This document shows positions 9,540-20,672 of a DNA stretch of 40,267 nucleotides, one piece after another. The notes beneath the pieces are model-generated. The model was not told the origin of the DNA. It ran no database searches and worked only from the letters and a program-made list of their open reading frames with translations. Origin of the DNA: Nemertoderma westbladi (Eukaryota; Xenacoelomorpha; Nemertodermatida; Nemertodermatidae); NCBI GenBank assembly GCA_032718475.1, contig JAUCBJ010001749.1, forward strand, positions 1 through 40,267, written 5' to 3'. The first letter of the stretch is position 1, and each line of letters opens with the position of its first letter. Both the position numbers and the translations under genes were made by a program.

Positions 9540-12500
9540 TGCAAGGTAAATTACCCTATTTATTTACATACTATTTACTAAACATTGTCTACTTATTACT
9601 TTCATAAAAGTGCATCGTAAAGCGTATTTTTAATTCAAAAGTTTGATTAGTTTCTTTAAATAATCCCCGGCTATTTCCGCAAATGTGCGAAAAATACAGA
9701 TTTTATTTTCCACATTTACCGAAAAAAACCTTCCATCCTATCATATCGATCAACCTTCCAAAAATAAGGATAAAAAGTGCTCTCTAACCAGTTTGGTTAT
9801 TTAGATCAGTAAGTACTTCGGTAATAATTTATTCGGCATCGACAAAAATGTGGTTTTTATATTTCCTTGAAAATATGCGGAATACGAAGTCGGACAAAAA
9901 ATATGAGTTTATTTTTGTAAAATAAATATTTAGTATTTTGTGTTTAATAAACCGACCCACTCTATAACATTCCTCGGGACTGTATTGCTGCGAGGTTATT
10001 GGTTGTTTACTGTGGCTAATTATTGCGTAACTATGTACAGCTGTGTAAATTATTAATATTGCTATTGGTCCTTTAGTATCATTTAACCTAGATGTATGAT
10101 GTTCCATTATTATAATAAATAATATGGTTGTGATATAAAGACCTATACCAAATAAAATATATTCAAAATTAAATACTATCCTTACCAAACTTAATATACT
10201 CGCAGATTTAGGTAGTGGCGCTCCAAAACCCAAATTAAAACTATCACTTTTTGGACTTCCACGGTATTACCATTGACCCGCCTCTGAGGTCCACATACAC
10301 CAGACCTAGGGTTAGGGTTATATGTCAGTTATATTGATGTTGGAAGTACTAAATTTTGTATGCCAAACATTTGTATTGTTCTGTTATACTTATAATTATA
10401 ATGATATTTGCTCTATATATTCTTTCTTTATGAAACCAAACCAAACGATGCTTAATGCAATTAATAGTGCTTGTGCTAGTTTATGATTCGATTGTTAGAA
10501 CTCTGTATTTCATTATTGCTTACTGCATTTCTAGTAGTTATCTTGGGAACTAGAACATTCGCTAGGTGTATACTCATTACTCGTACTATATACTTTAAAT
10601 TTCCTACATTTGTTTTTTTAGTGGAATTGAAAAATGGCCAACGTGCATACAATTTTACAAAGGATGAAAATTGAATCCAATATTACCATGGCAACAGGGC
10701 TTGAACTTTGTATTATTTCATTAAGTTACCACTTAAAATAACATCCATTCAGGGTCACGTTCATTAAATATTGCAAGTCCAGACAATTGATTCCTGATAG
10801 ATTTGGTCTGACTCTGTTGCCATGGAACCGAAAACAATTGGAAGCATAAAGCATAAGATTAGATAATCAACTATTCCCAATAATAATGTAACAAACAATA
10901 TGGATTTCGACCCTATCCGATTCCGAACTATATGTACTACAGTAACTAACTGAAGTATATAGACAGGGCGCAGTTGTAATGTGTACAATATGATTATTAC
11001 TCTTCTTTTTAGTTTTCACTTTAATAAAATAATAATAGGAAAAATAATAATGTACATATACACTGTACTTCATGACCCCGAATGGTTGTTATTTTAAATT
11101 CATGGCGACTATATTTAACTTATATGAAAAATTAAGAAGGTTTATTATTACTTGTTACCAAGGTTACAGGAAGGCCTCCAAACCTTTTCATTAGAGACAC
11201 TACTTGAAATCAAGAGGGGGCCGGGGCGTGTACAATATATTTATTAGATTCCTGTTTTTGGCGGATATGGAACAGGTATTATAAGCATTAGTTAAAAAAA
11301 TAAATATTTGCCGTATAGATACGTAAACGTAGTGACGTTTGAAGAAGTATTCAGAGCAGTTGTCATGGCAACCTGTTTTTTAAAATTACCACAGTGGATT
11401 TCTCTGATGTGGATTTAGGGAGGGGGCGAGGGTCTTATGTAGAAGCCTTGTTGAATAGTGATAGCCCCGGTAGCCATTGTTATATGGGACCATTAATATG
11501 GGAATTTTTTGTAGGGCAAGCGATTCTGAAATTGACCCCACTTTTGCACTTCATCGTAGCAATTTTCATGCTATTGTAAAATTGTATGCATGTTGGCAGT
11601 TTTTAAAGCATGACAGACTATTTGGTTTGAACGACTGTATTTATGCGTTCGTACTGGTACTCATGGTTAGTAATAATTAGTATAATCGCCTGTAATTATA
11701 ATTACTCATTGTTTCAATTATGATATTTAGGACTGATAAGGTTATTTATATATATGAAAATCTGACAATTATATTTTGTAATATAATTATTTTGTTTTCA
11801 AGTTGGTGTGAAATACGCCATGAAATCAAGGGAATTTAATTCAATGATGGTCTATGGAGTGCTATATACCACGACATGAAATAAAGTAACAGTATTATTT
11901 CAGTATGATGAATAAAACCGGCTCCTTTCCCTGAATTAGTAATTAAAACAAATTTTAATTTTAGAAAAATGAAATTAAATGATTCATTATTCGTAATATT
12001 ATTTTCAATCGAAAATTGAGACGATGCGCAGACATTGCGGGAGACGTTGCGGTGTTTTACAATATTTAAAGTGAGTCTCTATCTATGGCTTTTCATTCGT
12101 GATGAAAGTCGGTGATGATTTATTGACGGCTTATTGCGGTAAGGAACTATATGGAACACCGTTGACGCCAAAGTTTACCACTACTCACGTCTACGAACTT
12201 AATGAGACAAAATTTATGATTCATTAACTCGGTGAGACAAAGTTGGTGAGACAAAGTTAGAGTAGTTAGGTGAAATTTATGTATCTAATAAGTTTGTCGC
12301 ATTAATTTGGTATGCCAGTCCATTACGCCTAGATACGCCCGTTTTGGATTACAAAGTTAGTTCCGTGCTCAGGTCTCCGGGGTAAACATCATACAGTAGT
12401 AGTAAAAGGGGGGTGGCGGATCTTTAGGGTGATAAAAAGAAGCAGTTCTTGCCAATATTTCAACCCAAACATGTATTAAAATACAAATAACAGGCCTTCA

Positions 12501-13385
12501 ACAGGGCATAGCTCGTACATACAACTACTATAACTGAAGACCACTAAACACTAGGCCTACATACTATCGATTTGATGTGTGTAGACAGTAGACACAAAAC
12601 ATGAGTAGAGTTCGTAGTTTTTTCGTCTAGATTTTTCACAAAATGAGTAGGCCAGCTCAACTCTGTATAATGTTGATTTTTTGATAAGTGCCGAAAAGTG
12701 ATTTAGTCTACTCGAATTTTTGAAGTTGTCTAAAACACACAAAATTTTTAAATCGCAATATGCCACAGACAAATGGATCCCCCCCCCCCCCCTCCCCACG
12801 TTTGTACAAATCTTATAATATTACATGAAATGAATAGCTAGTTTGACCTCTCACCTCCTTGCTGAGTTGGTTAGTCAGATATTTTATTTTCGCTTTCAAT
12901 CTGTTACTTGTGTAATAGAAATAGATTGAAACCAGTTACGCCGCAGTTATTACTGTATTACACCTTTTTATAGTGGCTCGTTAGTCAGGCCATGGAAGAA
13001 TTCCAAACATATGAGTAAAATCGGAATTTCTTTGCGAAAATATAAATTCAGGTTAATTAACACGGTAAATTATTTATTGATGGCCGATCTTTAAGGTTCT
13101 GATACCCCGAGATGAGTTCCCTGATGTCTACAACTCTGAATTAATAAGGGCAGAGGAATTCTGGTATCCTAAAGTTGAGAAGTATGTACGAAAATATTGC
13201 AAAAGACAATACACTTTTATTTTTTGTCTAAGATTGGGTTTAAATTATCTCTTCATTTTTACTTTTTTCTGCATCAAGTACACTTATAAAGGTGCAGTGT
13301 TACCAGCTTGACTTCTTTGATCCCCCCCCCCCCCCCCCCCCCCTGGTATTAATTGCACACTAGGTATGCCATATAAAAGGGCCTG
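9540..13385. other. AT-rich intergenic DNA without a recognisable gene
   Basis: Only AT-rich open frames without family features occur (for example a 134-codon frame on the minus strand at 9829-10233). A fragment of the dispersed core (CTCCTTTCCCTGAATT) is near 11921 and a poly-C run near 12780. Near 12220-12265 the words GTGAGACAAAGTT repeat. I see no RNA gene or promoter. Confidence 0.55.
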
Positions 13386-13404
13386 CGATTGGACGAAACT
13401 TAGA

Positions 13405-13457
13405 TAGACGAGGGGGAGGGGGGGGGGGGGGGGTTACACCCCCCCCCCCCCCCCCCT
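13405..13457. repeat. Poly-G / poly-C inverted tract
   Basis: A G-run interrupted by one A is followed, after TTACA, by its mirror C-run interrupted by one T, so the two halves pair as a G:C hairpin. Another ~20-nt poly-C run lies at 13322-13343. Exact lengths are unreliable, since such runs are prone to sequencing and assembly error. Confidence 0.7.
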
Positions 13458-13467
13458 CCCCGCAGTA

Positions 13468-13762
13468 GGTAAGCAGCAAACTTTGCCCGCGTCCAATCTT
13501 CGCCCGGAGCAATCTTCGCCCTCCAAATGAGCAACAATCGCCCGGCGAAAACCTTCGCCCGTAGACAATCTTCGCCCGCGCGCAACCTTAGCCCAATAAA
13601 CAATTATTGTTTTGGTTAGAAAAAGCCGTCTCTGTAACCTGCTACTTTCCCTCAATTTGTAACTAAAATGGTTACTAACACAAATCTTAATGGGCGAAGA
13701 TTGCCTTGCGGGCGTAGATTGGACGCGGGCGAAGATTGAACGCGGGCGAGGATTGCACCCAA
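13468..13762. mobile_element. Foldback MITE with GGGCGAAGATTG end arrays and 10-bp flanking direct repeat
   Basis: A 295-bp element flanked by the direct repeat CCCCGCAGTA (13458-13467 and 13763-13772). The left arm carries reverse copies of the word GGGCGAAGATTG (13483-13593); the right arm carries forward copies (13690-13760). The centre (about 13602-13680) is the dispersed ~70-bp core in minus orientation. It encodes no protein, so it must be mobilised by another element's transposase. The TSD is 9-10 bp, since its edges are ambiguous by a base. Confidence 0.8.
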
Positions 13763-13996
13763 CCCCGCAGTATCGCGTTTACCCCGTCCGCAATTAATAA
13801 TAGTTTTAAGATGTATTAAAAATCATAATGAAATAATAAATACTAAAATTATAATATATTACTGTACGTCTGGTTCTAATAATTAATATTACATCGATGG
13901 TACCCTGAGATAATTATTTACATATGAAAATTACTAAAAATGGCGAAAACGTTAATTTCGGATCAATTACGAAACTACTCTATTAATCCAGCCAAT

Positions 13997-14587
13997 CTAT
14001 GTTTGATGTTTTCTGATCTGTGAGTCCAGCAGTTTACCCCAAATGAAACTAAAAGGATGGCAAAACTTTGTAGGTTGGCCTGCTTGGTCTACCATGGGAC
14101 GCCCCTCATTGGCCCACTTAAAGAGACTCCCTTCCAGGTTATACAAACTCACTCCATCCATCACCAACATTCCAGATTTCTGTAGTTTCTCGATAATATT
14201 TGAGGATCTATAACCCACCGAACAATAAGCAACTACTAAACACTTTCGGCTTAAACTTCCATCAGTAGGAGGTACTTGACAATGAAATATTCTATCAACT
14301 TCGTTCACAATACTTTCTAGATCGGGGTTATAAGGGTCAATATTCATTGCACCTTTTATGTGACTGATAAAGAACTCATCCTTGTGTCGGGTATCGAGTA
14401 TTACGAGGGATTCGGGGTCGTTATCAGAGTTGGTTAACATCTCGTTCAGAGTTTCAGTTTGTAGTTGATTTACCGAGGGAAACTTTGTTCGAATCCCGGT
14501 TAGAGTGATCCGCATTCCAACGGGAACATTGTTCATCGGTTGGGACTCACCCGAACGACTGGCTTGCGGGTCGGGGGTCGAATCCAT
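13997..14587 (-). CDS. Rhodanese-domain protein, intronless
   Basis: A complete 196-residue frame. The rhodanese fold spans about residues 60-165: the CH2A-type motif VILDTR (62-67), SHIKGA (75-80), and an active-site loop C122-S-V-G-Y-R127 that fits the catalytic C-x-x-G-x-R pattern. Next comes the family's closing G-V-S-L-Y-N-L-E-G segment and a WANEGRP turn. The first ~30 residues are polar with no signal peptide; the last ~25 are a short tail after HPFSFIWG. Single-domain rhodaneses carry sulfur on the catalytic Cys and act as sulfurtransferases or related enzymes; the substrate cannot be told. Context ATAAATGG supports the start. No intron is visible, so it may be an old retrocopy or a naturally single-exon gene. 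It stands alone, with a MITE 235 bp beyond its stop. Confidence 0.85.
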   Translation of the reverse strand: MDSTPDPQASRSGESQPMNNVPVGMRITLTGIRTKFPSVNQLQTETLNEMLTNSDNDPESLVILDTRHKDEFFISHIKGAMNIDPYNPDLESIVNEVDRIFHCQVPPTDGSLSRKCLVVAYCSVGYRSSNIIEKLQKSGMLVMDGVSLYNLEGSLFKWANEGRPMVDQAGQPTKFCHPFSFIWGKLLDSQIRKHQT

Positions 14588-14599
14588 TTATTGCCGTTT

Positions 14600-15150
14600 T
14601 GGATATGTTTTTTTAGTAGAAACTACCAGCAAACCGGTTGCCGGTTCGGCCTACGGTACATTACATCATAAGCTAAGCTCAGAAGCTGTAGGACTAGTAC
14701 GATGAAAGTACAGCTGTATGCAGGCAGTCTGGTATGTTTAAGTGATTTACGCTACAGCCAGACAGCACTACCTGATACAGATTGAGACCAAAGGCCTACT
14801 ACCAGACTACGTACTACAGTGGAACGGAGAATACAGATTACTGATAATTATATTGCTAGTCCTACTTCTTACTTCTGGGGTAAACGATGAATCTTACAGC
14901 AGTACAGTACGTACGATAGGCCATGTTTACATTCGACTGGTATTTGTGTCCATTATCTAAGTTTACTTATCTTTGGTAATGGTAACTGGCCTGAGGATAT
15001 TTGCGGGTTTAGTTTGTTGGTTTGGTCATGGATGATAGGTCTACTACTGATTTCGCTCATTAGTAGGCTACAGTACTACAGTACTTTATATCGCTACACC
15101 TACACCATTTCTGGAGCTGGAATATAGTGTCGTTATTCTGGAAGCATATG
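14600..15150. other. Upstream flank of the rhodanese gene
   Basis: Holds the likely minus-strand promoter region but no clear TATA box. It is rich in TACAGTAC/GTACTG words like much of the intergenic DNA. No gene seen. Confidence 0.4.
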
Positions 15151-15599
15151 ACCCCTCTGTGACGGGATCCTGGTTCTGGGATCCCGATACAGTTCGACTT
15201 GGTAATGTGTTTCCTACTCGCTGCGGCTGACTTCTTGGCTGAAGGACTGACTGGCCGTAGGCCTGGGAAAAAGCTAGAGTTAATCTGAGTGTCGATTTTA
15301 TTAATATAATTAATAGTCTCGATAGTACAGTTTACTGTGCTATTGAGATTGACAAATAGATTTGAGGATTAAATTACATTTTTTTTTTTATTTTTTACTA
15401 GCTAATAAAAATTACTAGCTAACACAAAATCAAAATTACTAGCTACGATATTTTTGTCCGATGGCCAAATATTTGTTCTAGAACAAAAAACGTCATAAAA
15501 AAAGAAAAAGTTGGTAAATTTTTTTATTTTAATTTTTCAATAATGATTTTTTCCACGTACTTACGGAGCCCGGGAAGGGACATGAGAAAAATATTTTTC

Positions 15600-15787
15600 T
15601 AACACGAGCCCTCGTGTTACTAACACGAGCCCTCGTGTTACTAACACGAGCCCTCGTATTACTAACTCGAGCCCTCGTGTTACTAACACGAGCCCTCGTG
15701 TTAGATAACACGAGCCCTCGTATTACTAACTCGAGCCCTCGTGTTACTAACACGAGCCCTCGTGTTAGCTAACACGAGCCCTCATGG
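15600..15787. repeat. Left end array of TAACACGAGCCCTCGTGTTA
   Basis: About eight consecutive near-palindromic copies separated by a shared TAACAC edge or by CTA/GCTAA linkers. A few have point changes (CTCGTATTA, AACTCGAG). Open frames through the array on the minus strand are by-products of the repeat. Confidence 0.85.
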
Positions 15788-16027
15788 TAGCTCCAACGAC
15801 CATTTACATTAATATTATTACAAATTTGGAGTTGTTTCATTGGTTGTAGTAACATAGGAGAACTAAATTGGAGGGAAATTCAAATTGTATCTCAGTGGTT
15901 CTTACGTTTCTGTTCTGTTCCTGTATGTTTCGTGTATGACAACAGTTCGAAGTTTGCCACTTAATTGAATTCGCAGTAATTCAACTTAGCAACGCGAACT
16001 ATTGCATGCCCAGCACATTTTGACATT

Positions 16028-17240
16028 ATGTGGCCCGATGAGTTAATGCCGCTTCTCAACATTTATTTTGACCTTAGCATGCCTTATAAAGATATTTCGT
16101 CTGTACTCGCCAATGATCATGGGATAAACATTGGTGAGCGACAACTAAAACGTTTATTTAGAGATTTCGGATTACAACGTCGAAATTATACACCATTGGA
16201 AGAAGTTGTAGAATTTATTAAAAATCAATTGGCTGGATCGGGAAGCATGCTGGGTTATAGAATGATGTTTGAAAAGTGTCGCCGCAACGGCTTAGTTGTG
16301 AAAAAGGAGGACGTACGAATAATTCTCAAGGAACTTGATCCACGAGGAGTCGAGCTTAGACAATCGCACCGACTTAAACGACGTTCATACTATGCCAGAG
16401 GTCCAAATTACCTCTGGCATTTGGACGGCTATGATAAACTAAAACCGTTCGGTCTATGTATAGTATAAGCGGTTGCATAGATGGGTTTTCACGGAAGATT
16501 TTGTTCTTAGAAGTTTATAAAACCAATAACAACCCAAAAATTATTGGTGGCTATTTTGTTGATTTAGTAGCTCGCCTTGGTGGGTGCCCTTTAATGGTCA
16601 GGGCAGACTACGGAACTGAAAACACCTACGTGAGAAGCTTTCAGATGTTTTTTCGCCGCAATTGCACTGATGGCTTGGTAACCCGGGCGTATACAGACGG
16701 GCGCAGTACGTCAATCAAAGAATCGAGAGTTGGTGGGGGGTTCTTCGGAAGGAGAACGCGCAGTTCTGGATAGAATTATTTAAAGAATTGCAGGCAGAAG
16801 GTATCCTCCCCGGAGACGTTGTTTCAAAGGCTGTTGTTCAGTTCTGTTTTACTTCACTAATTCAAAACGAACTAGACACATTAGCATCAGTTTGGAACCA
16901 CCATCTTATTCGTCCTTCAAGAAATCCCAACGTTCCAAGCGGTCGACCTAATATTATGTATTGTTCGCCTAGCCTCTACCATGCTACCGAACTAGCTACC
17001 GAACAGCTCGTAACCGTAGCGCCTTCTGAAATTAATACCTGCTGCTCCAACGAATTATTCCGCTCATATATTCCTTGTGATGCCGATGTATATGAACTGT
17101 GCATTCAGTTAATACGTGAGAAGAACCTCCGACGTCCTCTATCCGTAGACGACGCCGTGGAACTTTATCTCATCCTTCACAATGCAATTCGCGAACTTCT
17201 TGGAAACAACGTAAACGATATGTATACTGAGTCAGATTAA
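16028..17240 (+). pseudogene. IS3-like integrase-type transposase, two frameshifts
   Basis: Three overlapping frames add up to one ~400-residue protein. Part 1 has a helix-turn-helix-like start (PYKDISSVLANDHG...RQLKRLF), an IS3-type GYRMMFEKCRRNGL motif and the first catalytic Asp in WHLDGYDKL. Part 2 continues with GCIDGFSRKILFLEV and the second Asp in RADYGTEN. Part 3 carries the catalytic Glu in NQRIESWWG, then FCFTSLIQNELD and a C-terminal domain. The first break, near 16459-16468, is a tandem GTATA duplication (+5 bp); the second, near 16713, looks like loss of one A. The DDE triad itself is intact. The family is the rve-type (integrase core) transposases widespread in animals, inserting DNA by DDE chemistry in the nucleus. 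As it stands it cannot make the full protein, so the element is probably inactive but fairly young. Confidence 0.8.
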
Positions 17241-17594
17241 CTAATTATTATAGTTGAGTATGATGTAGGTGTGTTTTTATGATATACTGTACTAAAATTA
17301 TTGTCTGTATAGCGAGAATTAATGATAAATTTTGATAATCGATATAATTTATTTATATCAATAATCAACCATCAATCACCCCCCCCCCCCCGCCCGTCGT
17401 TCCTTTATTTGTTATCGGAGATATCTATTATAAATTAAAATAATAAAATAATTACTGACCGTTTGCATTTGAATAATAAAAGTATGTTTAGTATATTTTC
17501 CTTTAATAATAATTATTAATAAAGATATGTTTAATTTAATAATAATTATTATTAATCCTAATACAATTTTTCAAACACTTTCTTAAAGGGAAGC

Positions 17595-17642
17595 AGGACA
17601 ATTCGGTCCAATTAATTTTGTGTTTTGGGACCGAATTGTCCT
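17595..17642. repeat. 15-bp-arm hairpin, 18-nt loop
   Basis: AGGACAATTCGGTCC pairs exactly with GGACCGAATTGTCCT. It lies about 350 bp after the transposase gene and could act as an RNA hairpin at the transcript end or be a small foldback remnant. Confidence 0.8.
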
Positions 17643-17849
17643 ACATCCTTCTCAAAGATAATAATTCATCATAGCGGGCAATGTTTATAATTTATTAATT
17701 AATTAATAATTTACATACCAACAAGGTCCTGGAGATAATCCCTCCAATAGGTTAGCATTCGACGCTCGCGTCGCCGCCGAATTGAACCTTGCTCTGACCA
17801 CTGCACTTCAAATAGCTGTTCAACAATAGTGGCGTCAAGTTCACACTTT

Positions 17850-18132
17850 TACAAGTTTGGTTCTTTGTTAAGTTAATAATGTATTACAATAGTAATTCTC
17901 CTTTCTAGATTCAATGAAGGATTAAAGACTCTGGGAGTTCTAAATAATATACAAGATAATAGAGATATCTTTAAGGAAGTTTTCGTTTATAAAAAACGAA
18001 AACTTCCTTAAAGATATCTCTATTATCTTGTATATTATTTAGAACTCCCAGAGTCTTTAATCCTTCATTGAATCTAGAAAGGAGAATTACTATTGTAATA
18101 CATTATTAACTTAACAAAGAACCAAACTTGTA
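17850..18132. repeat. Perfect 139-bp palindrome with 5-bp spacer
   Basis: Arms 17850-17988 and 17994-18132 are exact reverse complements, separated only by ATAAA. Every base checks, from TACAAGTTTGGTTC at the outer edge to GTTTTCGTTT at the centre. The arm sequence is unrelated to the element's own end arrays. Such a structure should be unstable in replication, which implies very recent origin (an inverted duplication or a just-inserted foldback MITE) or an assembly error. Confidence 0.95.
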
Positions 18133-18781
18133 ATTGCCTTTCGTCGTCATAGTAACGATCATTAATTGTTGATAATTATAGTTAATAAAATAATTAATTA
18201 ATTAAATAAATATTGTAAATTCAACAACTTTAATAAAACATGGATCAATAGAAAGGAGTGAAGGAAATTAAGAAAGTGAAAGAGATTGATTAAGTTACAT
18301 AAATTTTAGATAATTGTAATTATTCAGCAATTAAGTTTCACAACTAATCGTTATAATTAATGGCAGTTTTTAAATATAGGAAAATTACTGCTCTAGTGGC
18401 CGGCGAATGCGATCGAAGCAAATAAACTTCATAAAGACTGGAGACAAGTGTATCTCTATGGGTGACAAGTGTATCTCTATTTAGTAGTACTGTAATACTG
18501 TATAACTTCTGGGCTTATCTTGTCGGTTACCATCCCAGGAATGAACTCGCCCAAGCTTCGTTCTCTCATGAATGTTTCAAGTTCGTTATTTATATTCACA
18601 CTTAGTCAGTATACCTGCAGCCGTTAAGAGAAACGCGAAATATATAATAGGCCTACTGTATACTGAACAGTAACGTAAGAACCACTGATATACAATTTTA
18701 ATTTCCCTCCAATTTAGTTCTCCTATGTTTTTACTACAACCAATCAAACAACTCCAAATTTGTAATATTAACGTAAATGGT

Positions 18782-18994
18782 CGTGTTAGCTAACACGAGG
18801 GCTCGTGTTACTAACACGATGGCTCGTGTTAGCTAACACGATGGCTCGTGTTAGCTAACACGATGGCTCGTGTTATAACACGAGGGCATGTGTTAGTAAC
18901 ACGAGGGCTCGTGTTATGTAGTAACACGAGCCCTCGTATTAGCTAACACGAGCCCTCGTGTTAGTAACACGAGCCCTCGTGTTAGCTAACACGA
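18782..18994. repeat. Right end array of TAACACGAG / CTCGTGTTA
   Basis: Copies run first in the GAGGGCTCG orientation, then after about 18920 in the GAGCCCTCG orientation. The whole block is flanked by inverted copies of ACGTAAATGGTCGTGTTAGC, making the array itself a palindrome. Some units carry GATGGCTCG instead, so the array has diversified more than the left one. Confidence 0.8.
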
Positions 18995-20100
18995 CCATTT
19001 ACGTTTGTTAATATTGGGGAAATTAAAATTGTAAATAAAGTAAAAAAAATTTTTTTGAACTCTCGCATTATCGTTATTTTTCAACACTCGATATTTTTAC
19101 TCGCGTTATTTTTACTCTCGATATTTTTCATGTCTCGATATTTTTCAATATAACCCACCTACAGGGAGTGCCAAAGTGACAATTAGTATATAAGCCAATA
19201 GCGGGCAGGGGAGCACATGGGGAAAGATAGGAAAGCATCCATTGGGTAGCAAAAGTACAGTAGAGGTGAAACCAATATCTATGTGTATCAATCATATAGT
19301 TATCCCGATTACTGATTTACCGGTCAGTTCATTAATCACAGAGTTGCAGACCGGTTATAGTTTTAACCATCACTTCATCACTCTATACACTGCTGTTGTA
19401 ATTCTGTATTGCAATTTCAATCATATACTGTTATACATTCTGTGCTATTATCATTGGAACATTAACATTGAGAAACACAAACTCTGTTATTTTCCCGACG
19501 GCCTTCGGCCAAAGATATAAGTTCAGCAGCCCAGCAGAAAGTGACGCGTATAACCAAACCCGGTCGGGATCCTTGAACTCGATCCCGTCACATAGTATTG
19601 GTGAGATTTCAGGACAGAGGGATTTCAGGATTTGTTGTGATTGTGATTTCTGGATTTGTCCGTTTATTGTTTTGTTATACTGTACTGTTATATGATGTGA
19701 TTTGTTTGGTTTTGGTGTTATTTGTTCTGATTTGGCTGTGTGGTGTGATTTGTTCTGATTTGGGTTTTTAGACCGATCCTTTACTGTACTGCTGTACTGT
19801 TTTTAGTCCTACCGCCTTTCTGCCTTTTACAATTTGGTTTTACCATTTACCTTGGTTTTAGCAGTTTCAGAGTTTAGCATTTACTGTAGTTATGGGGCGC
19901 CATTCTGGTCAATTGCACATGCCATTCTCGCTGCGAGATGTCATTCTCGCAGCGAGATGTCATTCTCGCAGCGAGATGTCATTCTCGCAGCGAGATGTCA
20001 TTCTGTCTGCGAGATGCCTTTCTCACTGCGAGATGTCCCATTTTCTGTTTATTTTTATTTTACTGAATCCAGTATCTCAATCTGTACTTTACTTGTAACA

Positions 20101-20289
20101 CTGAAATGGGTTGGTCAAAAATTGTTGTCGACGAAGATCGCTTACATTTTCGACGACGGTTTAAAATTGATGATATATACTGCTCTGCTATGATATAGCT
20201 ACTGTAGATTGATGAATATTAGTCCGAAGACATTGCGTCGACGCCGAGAAGAGCTAATTGAAGAGGCCAAGGTTATCATCCAAGGTTAA
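20101..20289 (+). pseudogene. Decayed helix-turn-helix fragment, integrase-type transposase N-terminus?
   Basis: One frame reads a Lys/Asp/Arg-rich stretch ending KIDDI before a stop. A second frame starting at ATG 20212 reads NISPKTLRRRREELIEEAKV. Together they resemble the 'IA..LGVS..TL.RRR.EL' DNA-binding region found at the N-terminus of animal rve-type transposases. A frameshift and stops separate the pieces. If right, this element once coded for a relative of the transposase at 16-17 kb. The match rests on about 20 residues, so it is tentative. Confidence 0.35.
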
Positions 20290-20595
20290 TATGGCCAAGG
20301 GAACTAGACAGTAATAATGACATCCACATATTTGCTTTGCATTATATTTATATGCCACGTATACAAAGATCAGATCACTGCAACTACTACTTGAACAATG
20401 AACACGCACTATCTTCAATTAACAATAGATCTCCAAGTCAAATTTAGACCGAATCTATGATTTTAAGGGGAGTTCACCATTTTACAGATTATTTATTAAA
20501 AGATTATAGTTTTTGATCTAAATATTGTACAGCTAACAGTGGCACGTTATTTTAATAACGTCAATAGAACAGGTTTCAGTTTTAATTTTGAGTGT

Positions 20596-20672
20596 AAATA
20601 GTTATTAACTATATAACTAAATAGTTATTGACTATATAACTAAATAGTTATTGACTATATAACTAAATAGTT
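20596..20672. repeat. 23-bp tandem repeat, 3.3 copies
   Basis: AAATAGTTATTGACTATATA plus ACT repeats with one early variant (TTAACT). Each unit is partly self-complementary (AGTTAT...ATAACT). Confidence 0.9.

Larger units (their letters stand above)
17241..18656. other. Non-coding interior of the integrase-type transposon
   Basis: AT-rich sequence with a poly-C run near 17380, a 15-bp-arm hairpin, a 139-bp perfect palindrome and a direct pair GACAAGTGTATCTCTAT at about 18446 and 18464. No second gene is seen. Confidence 0.5.
15600..18994. mobile_element. DNA transposon carrying an IS3-like integrase-type transposase (disrupted)
   Basis: Inverted arms of roughly 300 bp enclose the transposase pseudogene. 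The inner arm AACGACCATTTACATTAATA..., continuing to a TCTTACG end at 15910, is mirrored at about 18657-18780. The outer parts of both arms are arrays of TAACACGAGCCCTCGTGTTA. A wider inverted pair, TGTGACGGGATC at 15160 and its complement ending at 19592, may mark either the true ends or a second element around this one. No TSD could be fixed. Between the gene and the right arm lie two hairpins, one of them very large. Superfamily is inferred from the protein (IS3EU-like). Confidence 0.7.

Noticed and set aside
9829-10233. 134-codon minus-strand gene
   Set aside because: AT-driven Ile/Phe/Tyr-rich composition, no family features, no supporting signals; most likely chance.
10306-10320. Telomere-like TTAGGG repeats
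   Set aside because: Only about two units (CTAGGGTTAGGGTTA); too short to mean an interstitial telomere.
15529-15753. 74-codon minus-strand protein with SNTRARV repeats
   Set aside because: A translation of the TAACACGAGCCCTCGTGTTA array, not a gene.
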